From Nitrospira sp. (GTDB lineage: Bacteria > Nitrospirota > Nitrospiria > Nitrospirales > Nitrospiraceae): 64,000 bases of DNA. Shown piece by piece: positions 1-8,009 of this stretch. A program made the position numbers and the translations under genes. The stretch lies in the NCBI GenBank assembly GCA_030123625.1, contig CP126121.1, forward strand, positions 1,900,179 through 1,964,178, given 5' to 3'. How positions within the stretch are numbered: position 1 is the stretch's first letter; every line of letters begins with the position of its first letter. A model generated the notes under the pieces. That model saw only the letters and a program-made list of their open reading frames with translations, did not search any database and was not told the DNA's origin.

Positions 1-1
1 G

Positions 2-772
2 TACCTCACGGCGCTGACCAGACTACCGGGTAGCTTGCCGCCGTTCATCGTGTTGCTCCTGCCCGTGCTGGGGCTCCATGGACTGGCGATGGCCATGCCG
101 ACGATGCCGAATCAATTCGTGGTGGTCGTCAGCTTCTTAGCCCTGGCCAGCTCACTGTACGGCGCGATTAAGGCGTTGGCCCAGTCGCGCGTCCGTCTTT
201 TGGTCGGCTACGGCAGTGTCTCGTTTTTTTCGATCCTCTGGTGGTTTGTGGCAGGGTCCCACACCGCGACACCGCGCGCAGCCGTGCTGGCCGGGGCGGT
301 CGGTCTTGCGACCGGCGGACTGTTGGTTGCCTGGCAGGTGATTCGCACAAGATATGGCGATGATGTGGATCCGCAAGCCATCAGCGGCCTTGCCGCGGCG
401 ATGCCGAAGTATGCGGTCCTGTTTTCTCTGCTGGGTCTTGCAGCGATGGGAATTCCACCCTTCGGAGTGTTCGCGGGATTCATGGGGTTGCTGCTGACCG
501 CGCCACCCTCCTCCACGATCGGCTTATTCATCGCGCTCGCCGCTTGGCTTGCCGCCTCATGGTACATCATGCAAATGGTGCAACAGTTACTCTTCGGCAC
601 GCGCCGGCCGGATTTACGCTATGCCGATCTCCGGCATCCCGAATTTACTTCTCTGTTGATCGTGGTGCTGGCTCTGTTGGCGCTGGGCTTGGCCCCCACC
701 AGCTTATACACATCGGATCACACGCCGAATACGGCCGCCGCGATGGAGCGACCTCCCGCATGGAACCGCTAG
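2..772 (+). CDS. dabB: DabB-like proton-conducting membrane subunit, C-terminal part (5' end outside window)
   Basis: The frame is already open at base 2 and ends at 772, so only about the last 256 residues are present. It is rich in hydrophobic helices and has the NuoL/NuoM/MrpD pattern, including a loop 'GLAAAMPKYA' followed by a helix 'GIPPFGVFAGF', as in antiporter-like subunits of complex I. The next gene, dabA, overlaps its stop codon by 13 bp. Pairing of a NuoL-like protein with a DUF2309 protein is the hallmark of the DAB inorganic carbon pump, in which the membrane subunit is thought to couple a cation gradient to CO2 hydration. Without dabA next door this fragment would be called only a complex I/Mrp-like subunit. 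Confidence 0.8.
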   Translation, partial: YLTALTRLPGSLPPFIVLLLPVLGLHGLAMAMPTMPNQFVVVVSFLALASSLYGAIKALAQSRVRLLVGYGSVSFFSILWWFVAGSHTATPRAAVLAGAVGLATGGLLVAWQVIRTRYGDDVDPQAISGLAAAMPKYAVLFSLLGLAAMGIPPFGVFAGFMGLLLTAPPSSTIGLFIALAAWLAASWYIMQMVQQLLFGTRRPDLRYADLRHPEFTSLLIVVLALLALGLAPTSLYTSDHTPNTAAAMERPPAWNR

Positions 773-3700
773 AGCACGTTCCTGACATTGAATCCAAGCG
801 AATGGAATTGCGCGGCGTCGTTCGCCTTGCGGGGGAAGTCATTGCGCAATACTGGCCGATGCGGACCTTCGTCCACCACAATCCATTGCACAGCATTGAA
901 TATTTGCCGTTCGAAGAAGCCGTCAAGCGCGGGAAGCAGTTCATGGGCGGCAACGGTTACCTTCCCAGTCATTTGTATCGTGAGTACCTCAAGGCCGGTC
1001 GAATCCGGTCAACTCATCTCGATGACGCACTCAAACCGCGCATCATCGATAAGCATGTGACCATCGGGTCGCACCGCGTCACGCACGGCTCGGTCTTGCG
1101 CGCCTGCCTGGCTGAGGGAATTTGTGCTCCCGCCATGGAACCGCTTGACGATCAATTGGAGGATCCCGACAAGCCGTTGATCGACGCACTCGCGCGTAAG
1201 CTGGAGTGTGTGCTGCTTCCTTTTTCACTGGACGATCGAATCCGAAAAGTCGTGGATGAGAACAAAACTGCCCTCTGCCGATGGCTCACGCTTTCACACT
1301 GGTGCGACGACACGCTCGGCACACAGATCGTCCAACAGATCAACGAACAAATGATCAAGTGGTGCGGAGCCTTCTTAGACGAAGGTCATGCCACATGGGC
1401 CATGCCGGAGCGTGAAAAGGGTCTGTATGAAGCCTGGAAGGCCATGGCCTCTCACGAATGGTCTCCCTGTGGAATCAAGGACAGCGGTAGGAAAATCGCC
1501 CAGCTGCCGAATCATCCCGAAGACGCGCTCCTCGAAAGCCTGGATGCACTGGGGATTCCCGCTGAACTTCTACAAGATTACTTATCGCTACAATTGACCG
1601 CGCTGCCCGGCTGGGCCGGATTCATCAAGTGGCGCGGAGAAGAACGTGATTACCCATGGCAACAAGCTCACCCGGTCGGTCTGGTGAAATTCCTGGCAAT
1701 TCGTCTCTGGTACGCGCGCGAACTGGTCCAACAGGCTTGCAAGGACCACCTCGACATCGACGGCCGATACGAGGCCGTGATGGCCTACATGCATGATTAT
1801 CCCGAAGAGTATTACCTTCGACGGCAGCGGGTGGCCGGGCGATTGCCCGCCCTCTATGCCGAGGAGGTCGATCGGCTTTCGCATCGGAAGGGGCAAAGCT
1901 GGAAGAATATCCTCACACGATACCGTGCCGAGGTCATTCCTCGCCTGCAAGCGGCCGTTCGTCGTGGAGCCGCGCGGCGGCTCCTTTCCTTAGCCCATTC
2001 GTTGAACATTGATGCAACCGCACTCGTGGAGAGCGCCCCTGCGGACCTCAAACAAGCCGTTGATTGGATGGACACTTTCCCCGAATCGGACCATGGACCG
2101 GTGTGGCTCAAGGCCCTTGAGGCCGGCTACCAGGAGCAGCTGTTAAGCCACTTGTGCGCGCGGGCCAAGAATGCTCTTCCTTCCGAGCCGGCGCGCCCGT
2201 ACTCACAGTCGGTCTACTGCATCGACGTGCGTTCCGAACCGTTTCGCCGCCATCTCGAATCGGTCGGCCCACACGAGACGTATGGCTTCGCCGGCTTCTT
2301 TGCCGCCTTCATCCGCTATCGGGCTTGGGGAAAGGAACATGATACGGAGCAGTTTCCGGTGATCATGCGAGCGAAGAACGAGGTACGGGAGATCCCGCGC
2401 AGCTATCTCGATCGTAAGGTATCACAACACGCGGCGCGGACCAAGTGGGTGCTTGCGGGTCATACGCTCCTGCACGATCTGAAAGAAAATGTCGTGACTC
2501 CATATGTCATGGTGGAATCGCTCGGCTGGTTTTACGGCCTGCCGATCTTCGGCAAAACATTGATCCCCGCGCTTTACCAGCGCTGGACCGTCTGGTTGCG
2601 GCGCCTGTTCGTCCCCTCTCTGGCCACTACCTTGACGATAGACAAGTTGGCGCCGGGCGAAACTGCTGAAATGCTCGAAGCGGAACAACATGCCGTGATC
2701 AGGGAGGCCCTGCACGAACAATTCGGTCTCCGCAGTTTCCGTATCACTCCCGCGCTCGTTGAAGGCTTGCGCCAGCGCGCGCTGACGGTAGAAGGAGACC
2801 CTGAGCCGCCGATCGCCGCTGAAGAAATCGAACGGGCCGGACTCACACCGGAGACGATCAACTCGTTTGTCGAAACCCTGCGGCGGCAATACGATCTGAC
2901 GGCGCGATCCGCCTCACGACACAAAGAACGGCTCACCAGGACCGGTTTCACCTTGGAAGAGCAGGCCCTGACTGTCGATACCGCACTCCGCATGATGGGA
3001 TTGACCAAGAACTTTGCGCGGCTCGTCCTGTTCTGCGCGCATGGAAGCACGTCGGACAACAACCCCTATGAATCCGCGCTCGATTGCGGAGCTTGCGGCG
3101 GCAATGAGGGCAAGCCGAATGCACGTGCTCTCGCAATGATGGCGAACAATCCTAAGGTCCGCGAGCGAATCGCTAAATTGAAGATCAACATCCCGTCCGA
3201 TACGCATTTCCTTGCCGGGCAGATGAATACGACGACCGATGTCATACAGCTTTTCGACCTCGAAGACGCTCCGCCTACTCATCGCGCAGACATCGCCCGA
3301 CTTCAAGAAGATCTCAAAGAGGCTTCCGCCCTCACCAGTCAGGAACGGTGCGCGCGCTTTCCCGATATCCAAGAGGTTCTCAAGGAGACGACGGCCGAAG
3401 CGCATGTCCGTAGGCGAAGCGTGGACTGGAGCCAAGTCAGACCGGAATGGGGCCTTTCAAACAATGCGGCGTTCCTGATCGGGCGGAGAGAACTGACGAA
3501 GGGCCTGGACCTGGAAGGGCGTGTCTTCCTGCACTCGTACGATTATCGAGAGGATCCGAGTAACCGATTGCTCGAAGTGCTGCTCACCGGGCCGCAGGTC
3601 GTCGGCCAGTGGATCAACATGGAACATTATTTTTCTGCCGTCGACAACGAGGTCTACGGCAGCGGGAGCAAGATTTACCATAATGTGGTCGGTCGGCTCG

Positions 3701-3969
3701 GCATCATGTCCGGACCATGGAGCGATCTCCGGCTTGGATTAGCCAGACAAACCGTCATGAACGGCGAAGGCGCCTACCATGAACCGATGCGGCTGTTGAC
3801 GATTATTGAAGCGCCGCGGAGGGGAATCGAGAAATTGATTGCACGTTACGAAGTGCTTCAGCACTATTATCACAATGAGTGGGTCCATCTGGTCGCGCTC
3901 GACCCTGAAGACCGAGTTTGGTATCGCTATCGCCCCGACGGGACATGGCACCCGATCGTGACACCTTAG
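760..3969 (+). CDS. dabA: DabA, DUF2309 (UPF0753) inorganic carbon transporter subunit
   Basis: A 1069-residue soluble protein of the DUF2309 family, the beta-carbonic-anhydrase-like subunit of the DAB pump. The four zinc ligands can be placed: Cys487 and Asp489 in 'VYCIDVRSE', His761 in 'FCAHGS' and Cys776 in 'LDCGACGG'. The 15-residue spacing between the last two equals that of Cys/His ligands described for the Halothiobacillus protein. ATG 760 was chosen because it overlaps the dabB stop, has GGAG upstream and begins just before the conserved 'VHHNPL' region; the frame is open further upstream but only inside dabB. With DabB it should hydrate CO2 to bicarbonate vectorially in the cytoplasm, feeding carbon fixation. 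A PII-like gene follows after 54 bp. Confidence 0.92.
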   Translation: MEPLEHVPDIESKRMELRGVVRLAGEVIAQYWPMRTFVHHNPLHSIEYLPFEEAVKRGKQFMGGNGYLPSHLYREYLKAGRIRSTHLDDALKPRIIDKHVTIGSHRVTHGSVLRACLAEGICAPAMEPLDDQLEDPDKPLIDALARKLECVLLPFSLDDRIRKVVDENKTALCRWLTLSHWCDDTLGTQIVQQINEQMIKWCGAFLDEGHATWAMPEREKGLYEAWKAMASHEWSPCGIKDSGRKIAQLPNHPEDALLESLDALGIPAELLQDYLSLQLTALPGWAGFIKWRGEERDYPWQQAHPVGLVKFLAIRLWYARELVQQACKDHLDIDGRYEAVMAYMHDYPEEYYLRRQRVAGRLPALYAEEVDRLSHRKGQSWKNILTRYRAEVIPRLQAAVRRGAARRLLSLAHSLNIDATALVESAPADLKQAVDWMDTFPESDHGPVWLKALEAGYQEQLLSHLCARAKNALPSEPARPYSQSVYCIDVRSEPFRRHLESVGPHETYGFAGFFAAFIRYRAWGKEHDTEQFPVIMRAKNEVREIPRSYLDRKVSQHAARTKWVLAGHTLLHDLKENVVTPYVMVESLGWFYGLPIFGKTLIPALYQRWTVWLRRLFVPSLATTLTIDKLAPGETAEMLEAEQHAVIREALHEQFGLRSFRITPALVEGLRQRALTVEGDPEPPIAAEEIERAGLTPETINSFVETLRRQYDLTARSASRHKERLTRTGFTLEEQALTVDTALRMMGLTKNFARLVLFCAHGSTSDNNPYESALDCGACGGNEGKPNARALAMMANNPKVRERIAKLKINIPSDTHFLAGQMNTTTDVIQLFDLEDAPPTHRADIARLQEDLKEASALTSQERCARFPDIQEVLKETTAEAHVRRRSVDWSQVRPEWGLSNNAAFLIGRRELTKGLDLEGRVFLHSYDYREDPSNRLLEVLLTGPQVVGQWINMEHYFSAVDNEVYGSGSKIYHNVVGRLGIMSGPWSDLRLGLARQTVMNGEGAYHEPMRLLTIIEAPRRGIEKLIARYEVLQHYYHNEWVHLVALDPEDRVWYRYRPDGTWHPIVTP

Positions 3970-4023
3970 AGATGGCGTCTGTGTGGGAGAGTATCGAAAC
4001 AGGGCGGGAAAGGAGAACGACAC

Positions 4024-4362
4024 ATGAGTTTGACCTTGCATCCGATGAAGGAAATCCGCGTGATCGTCGCGGGGGAACACCGGGCGTTTGTCACCGATCT
4101 GCTGGATCGAATAAAAGCGACCGGCTACACGATCATCGGTAACGTTTCGGGGAAAGGGCACCATGGGGTACGGGAGGCACACTTCATGTCCAGTGAACAG
4201 GAGAGCCTCGAAATCATCCTGACGGTAGTACCGGAGGAAAAAGTTGAGCCGATTCTCGCTGGCCTACGCCCTCTTTTCGAGCGACATTCCGGCGTCATGT
4301 TCGTAGCCGATGTCGCGGTTAGCCGCCAGGAATACTTCGGAAGGAAAGGAGCTAAATCCTGA
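4024..4362 (+). CDS. PII-like protein linked to the DAB pump
   Basis: A 112-residue protein with the small alternating strand/helix layout of PII-like signalling proteins: an N-terminal 'KEIRVIVAGEHRAFVTDLLDRI', then 'GYTIIGNVSGKGHHG' where the T-loop starts, and a second ferredoxin-like repeat 'LEIILTVVPEEKVEPILAGL'. The canonical GlnB T-loop tyrosine and signature are absent. It follows dabA by 54 bp on the same strand and is probably cotranscribed. PII-like proteins next to carbon transporters (SbtB, CPII) bind adenine nucleotides or bicarbonate and tune uptake; a similar role here is inferred from position. The family call is fairly sure, the ligand is unknown. Confidence 0.72.
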   Translation: MSLTLHPMKEIRVIVAGEHRAFVTDLLDRIKATGYTIIGNVSGKGHHGVREAHFMSSEQESLEIILTVVPEEKVEPILAGLRPLFERHSGVMFVADVAVSRQEYFGRKGAKS

Positions 4363-4705
4363 CGTGCAATTCTCTGTTTGGTAAGGGAAGACAACCCTTC
4401 GACGAGCCTCTCTAGTGAGCTGACGATTCGTGGCTCAATTCTTCGCTGCAGCCCTCACCAGCCACCGCCTGATCATCTTTACCTATCAATCAAGCAGTCA
4501 CGCTATAGCAGGAACCGCGAAGCCCGGCATTAGTTCTGTCAACTTGTCGGACACATTCGTGTATTCTGGCTAAAGAGTACGCTGCCATCTGATTTTCATG
4601 GAACAATGCACCGTTTCCTTCTTCCTCCTGTATAACCCGTACAGTCCTGATTAATGACATGTTGCAGGTGCCATGAGGCCATAGGGCAACTTCTGCTCCA
4701 TTCCG
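4363..4705. other. Intergenic region between convergent dab and efflux-A operons
   Basis: About 340 bp between the end of the plus-strand DAB operon and the end of the minus-strand efflux operon. No convincing coding frame or RNA gene is seen. Transcription converges here, so terminators are expected, but no clear GC hairpin followed by a T run was found by eye. Confidence 0.5.
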
Positions 4706-5014
4706 CTATACGTGCTCTTCACATGGAAACGAAAACACCTTAAGGGGAACAGGTTTGTCATCATGTGAAGCCTCTTTTCGCCCTGTGTGAAGGGCCTTCA
4801 GCGCGTTGACTGCACGGTCTGCCTGGTCGGGTGGAAGGACGGCAAAGATAATAGTATTAATATCAGGGTTGAGAAAGGTCCCATACACTCGACCCGTTAC
4901 ACCCTTGCCCATGACATTGCTGAGTATCGTATATGCCGTGACGCCATTACTGGTCAGGAGCCCTTCCAAGTCACTTAACATAGAATCCCGCGCCACAATG
5001 ATGAGCGTTCTCAT
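4706..5014 (-). CDS. PII-like (PII-NG/DUF3240-type) protein of efflux locus A
   Basis: A 102-residue protein beginning 'MRTLIIVARDSMLSDL', last gene of the minus-strand RND-MFP-OMF operon of locus A. The sequence 'AYTILSNVMGKGVTGRVYGTF' matches the first half of the PII ferredoxin fold up to a short T-loop, and 'INTIIFAVLPPDQADRAVNAL' the second. Small PII-like proteins (PII-NG, DUF3240) are known to be encoded beside heavy-metal RND pumps, which fits. A near-identical paralogue sits in the same place in locus B (15099-15404). ATG 5014 is chosen because the two copies start to match there. Its ligand and target are unknown; contact with the pump is inferred from conserved linkage. Confidence 0.72.
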   Translation of the reverse strand: MRTLIIVARDSMLSDLEGLLTSNGVTAYTILSNVMGKGVTGRVYGTFLNPDINTIIFAVLPPDQADRAVNALKALHTGRKEASHDDKPVPLKVFSFPCEEHV

Positions 5015-5181
5015 GTGCGTACCATCCCTCTCTCCCAAGTGCTGGACCAGCTACATGAACGCTTGAAACAGCTGGCCTGTCGACGATATGTAATTGCCTA
5101 CCAACTTCCTCTCATCGAGCTGCTTCTAAACCTTACATCAGTGATCCATGTGTCAACGTGCGAATCGCCGGACCCGGACGG

Positions 5182-6798
5182 TTATGGACGGTGTATCTTG
5201 GTCAGATCGTTGTACTGATGGTTATTGTCGGCATGCACATCGATACCGCCCGCTGGAGCCGGTTTGTCGAGGTTGACATATTGGAACGTGCCGAACGGTT
5301 GAATCTGATCGTCCGAGGGCAATTGCTTGCGGTCCCAGCCGCCGCCCAGCGCGCGGATGAGGGCCACGGAGGAGCGCAGCAGCTCGGTCTTGATTTGGAT
5401 CGAATCGATACGGGCCAAGAGCGTGTTGAGCTGCGCATAAATCACTTCCAAACTGGACGCCAGCCCCCCCTGGAAGAGTTCCAGGGTGAGATTCTGCGTT
5501 TTGAAGTTTGCGCCCACGGCGGCGTCCTGGCGATCGGCGGCAAGGGTCAGCCGGTTCGTCAGGGTCAAATTATTTTCGACCTCGCGAAAGGCGTTGAGCA
5601 CGGTCGACCGGTACAGATCTTCCGTCTCGCGATAGGCCGCCCAGGCCTGTTGCAACTGGGCGCGGCGATAGCCCCCTTGGAAGACCGGCAGGGACACCGC
5701 GGAGCCATAGGCCCAAAAGCTATTGGCCAGCTTGATCAGATTGAAGCCGTCTTCGAACCCGCCGTCCGCTCGGAACGCCACATTGGGGAAAAAGGCGGCT
5801 CGGGCGATGCCGATGGTGCGACTGGCTTGGGCCATGCGGCGCTCGCTACCCGCGATGTCGGGCCGGCGCTCCAGCAAGGTGGCGGGTATGACCCGCGGAA
5901 TCGTAAAGCTGGCGACCCGCAGCTCATTGATCGGGTCAATCGTAAAACTCGTCGGGGTCACATTGATGAGGATGGCGATCGCCTGTTCCGTTACTTGGCG
6001 TTGGGCTTGCACCTGCGCGAGTTTCGTCTGGGTGCTGTAGTACAACGATTCCACCCGGGCGACATCGAGGGCGGACGCAATCGCGCCGGCAAACTGGGCT
6101 TTGACAAGGTCGAGCGTGTTTTTGTAGAGATCGATCGATTGCTGATAAATGGCGGTCTGGGCGTCGAAGCCCCGAAGCAAGAAATAGTCCGACGCCACCT
6201 CCGCCTGCAAGCTCAGGCGCGCGAGGCCCCAGTTGGCGGCCTGTTCCTCGGCGCGGTACGTTTCGACCCGCGCGGCATTGCGGAGCGCTGACCAGAGATC
6301 GTACTCCCATGAGGCAATGCCGCCCAGTTCCATCGTGGCTTGTTGCAACGGACTATTTTCCGGACGAAAGAGGCGTTCAAACGACTGGCGGTTGTGGGAC
6401 CCGCCGAACTCGAGGCCGACCTGCGGCAGGTATTGCGCACGGGCCTTCATCATGATGTTGCGGGCCTGCACGAAGCGCTCGGCGGCGGCCTGCAGATCCG
6501 GGTTGGCCTCCATGGCTTGCTCGACCAGTTTATCCAGCACCGGATCGGTATACAGTTTCCACCAATCCGGGCGCAGCTCGTCATCCGAGGGTTTCGCCTC
6601 CACGAAGGGGCTGGAGCCATGCCACGAGACCGGCACCACGTATTGGGGCGGCTCATAGGTCGGCGCCAGATTGGCCCGCGGTCCAAAATCATTGCACGCC
6701 GGCAAGGTGAGCGCCAGCAACACCCATCCCACCCGCCACCCCATAGCGCGACCAGCACACGACACTTTCACACTCGATCGAAAGAGATCGCCTGTCAT
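5182..6798 (-). CDS. Outer membrane efflux protein (NodT/OMF family), locus A
   Basis: A 538-residue outer membrane factor, the exit duct of a tripartite pump. A lipoprotein-type signal ends at 'LALTLPAC' (about residue 35), followed by the NodT-type 'PDWWKLYTDPVLDKLVEQAMEANPDL' and two OEP repeats. The start ATG overlaps the upstream MFP stop (ATGA), so translation is coupled. From about residue 22 to near the end the DNA is almost identical to the locus B OMF (15617-17257); the first 20 residues and the last few differ completely. Order in the operon is RND, MFP, OMF, PII-like. Substrate unknown. Confidence 0.93.
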   Translation of the reverse strand: MTGDLFRSSVKVSCAGRAMGWRVGWVLLALTLPACNDFGPRANLAPTYEPPQYVVPVSWHGSSPFVEAKPSDDELRPDWWKLYTDPVLDKLVEQAMEANPDLQAAAERFVQARNIMMKARAQYLPQVGLEFGGSHNRQSFERLFRPENSPLQQATMELGGIASWEYDLWSALRNAARVETYRAEEQAANWGLARLSLQAEVASDYFLLRGFDAQTAIYQQSIDLYKNTLDLVKAQFAGAIASALDVARVESLYYSTQTKLAQVQAQRQVTEQAIAILINVTPTSFTIDPINELRVASFTIPRVIPATLLERRPDIAGSERRMAQASRTIGIARAAFFPNVAFRADGGFEDGFNLIKLANSFWAYGSAVSLPVFQGGYRRAQLQQAWAAYRETEDLYRSTVLNAFREVENNLTLTNRLTLAADRQDAAVGANFKTQNLTLELFQGGLASSLEVIYAQLNTLLARIDSIQIKTELLRSSVALIRALGGGWDRKQLPSDDQIQPFGTFQYVNLDKPAPAGGIDVHADNNHQYNDLTKIHRP

Positions 6799-8006
6799 TT
6801 GGATGCGACCTCCTTGTCGCCCGCTTTTTGTGAATGTTCATCTGACAGCTCATATCCCGGTGCCGGCGTAACCATGACAACCTTGTCGCCTTCCAGCAAT
6901 GCGGCACTGGGATTGTTGATGATACGGTCTTTTTCGGTAATCCCGTCTGTGATCTCCATGACATTGTCCAGGACTCTGCTCATGGTGATCGGTTTGAAAT
7001 GCACGCGATCGTCGTCGCCCACGAGAGCTATCTGCGCGCCGTGCTCCTGGAAGACCAATGCAGTCGTAGGAATGGTGAGAACGTTCTTTTCGATCGGTGC
7101 GGTGAGACGAACGGTGGCGTAGGAACCGGGCCACAGCGCCCGGTCCTCATTGTCAATCTCGAAGACCGTAATGGCTGTACGTGTGCTGACGTCGAATCCG
7201 CGAGCAACGGTCAGGAACTTACCGGTGAAATGGCGATTGGGTAGTTGCGGCACGGTGACATCGGCCGTCAAACCCGGTTGAAGAAACGGACCGAACGCCT
7301 CCGGCACACTGACGAAGAGGCGTAGCTTACTGACGTCGGCCACGGTAAAGAGGTCCCTGATCGCGCCAGAGCTGCCTTCTCCAGGAGTGGCTTCCTTATT
7401 GACATAGTTGCCGACGTTGATATTGCGCGCGGTCACCACGCCGTCAAACGGCGCGACGATCGTCTTGAACCGGATCAGCGCTTCGAAGTTCCTGACATTC
7501 TGCTCCGCAGCCCTGACTTTCGCCGCTTGAGCTTTCGCCTCTTGGACCTGCACCGAGATCGCCTGTTCCGAAACCGCCTGGTTCGGTCGCATCGCCACGT
7601 AGCGTTTCGCGGTCAACTCAGCCAGCACATTCCTGGCGCGCTCGGTTTCTAAATCCGCTTTGGCTTGGGCATATTGGGCATCGAGCGCCGGCGCATTGAT
7701 TTCTGCGAGCACCTCATCCTTCTTGACTATGGCCCCGTAGTCCTTGTGCCACATCTTCACATAGCCGGAAACCTGCGCGTATATCTGCGCCTCATACCAG
7801 GCCTGAATATTGCCGGGAAGTGTAATAGTCTCGTTTGGCGGCAACATCTTTGGACTTATCACGGAGACTTTCTGGATAGCATGATCAAGAGTGGTCTCGC
7901 GCAAAACTGCCGCGTTGGTCTCGGAGGAATAGTAACGATAACCGAAATACATGACGCATAGCAGAATTCCCAGACCTGTAAGGGCTTTACCCCGCATAGT
8001 GCTCAT
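6795..8006 (-). CDS. RND periplasmic adaptor (membrane fusion protein), locus A
   Basis: A 403-residue HlyD/AcrA-type adaptor. It has one N-terminal membrane anchor (about residues 8-27), a lipoyl/barrel-sandwich half 'QVSGYVKMWHKDYGAIVKKDEVLAEI', a long helical hairpin (about 110-185), the second lipoyl half 'FKTIVAPFDGVVTARNINVGNYV' and a beta-barrel with 'PGLTADVTVPQLP'. It lies 3 bp after the permease stop and overlaps the OMF start by 4 bp, so the three pump parts are made together. It is about two thirds identical to the locus B adaptor, much less than the OMFs are to each other. No metal-binding His/Met-rich extension is visible, so a CusB-like metal role is not supported. Confidence 0.93.
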   Translation of the reverse strand: MSTMRGKALTGLGILLCVMYFGYRYYSSETNAAVLRETTLDHAIQKVSVISPKMLPPNETITLPGNIQAWYEAQIYAQVSGYVKMWHKDYGAIVKKDEVLAEINAPALDAQYAQAKADLETERARNVLAELTAKRYVAMRPNQAVSEQAISVQVQEAKAQAAKVRAAEQNVRNFEALIRFKTIVAPFDGVVTARNINVGNYVNKEATPGEGSSGAIRDLFTVADVSKLRLFVSVPEAFGPFLQPGLTADVTVPQLPNRHFTGKFLTVARGFDVSTRTAITVFEIDNEDRALWPGSYATVRLTAPIEKNVLTIPTTALVFQEHGAQIALVGDDDRVHFKPITMSRVLDNVMEITDGITEKDRIINNPSAALLEGDKVVMVTPAPGYELSDEHSQKAGDKEVASK

Positions 8007-8009
8007 ATT

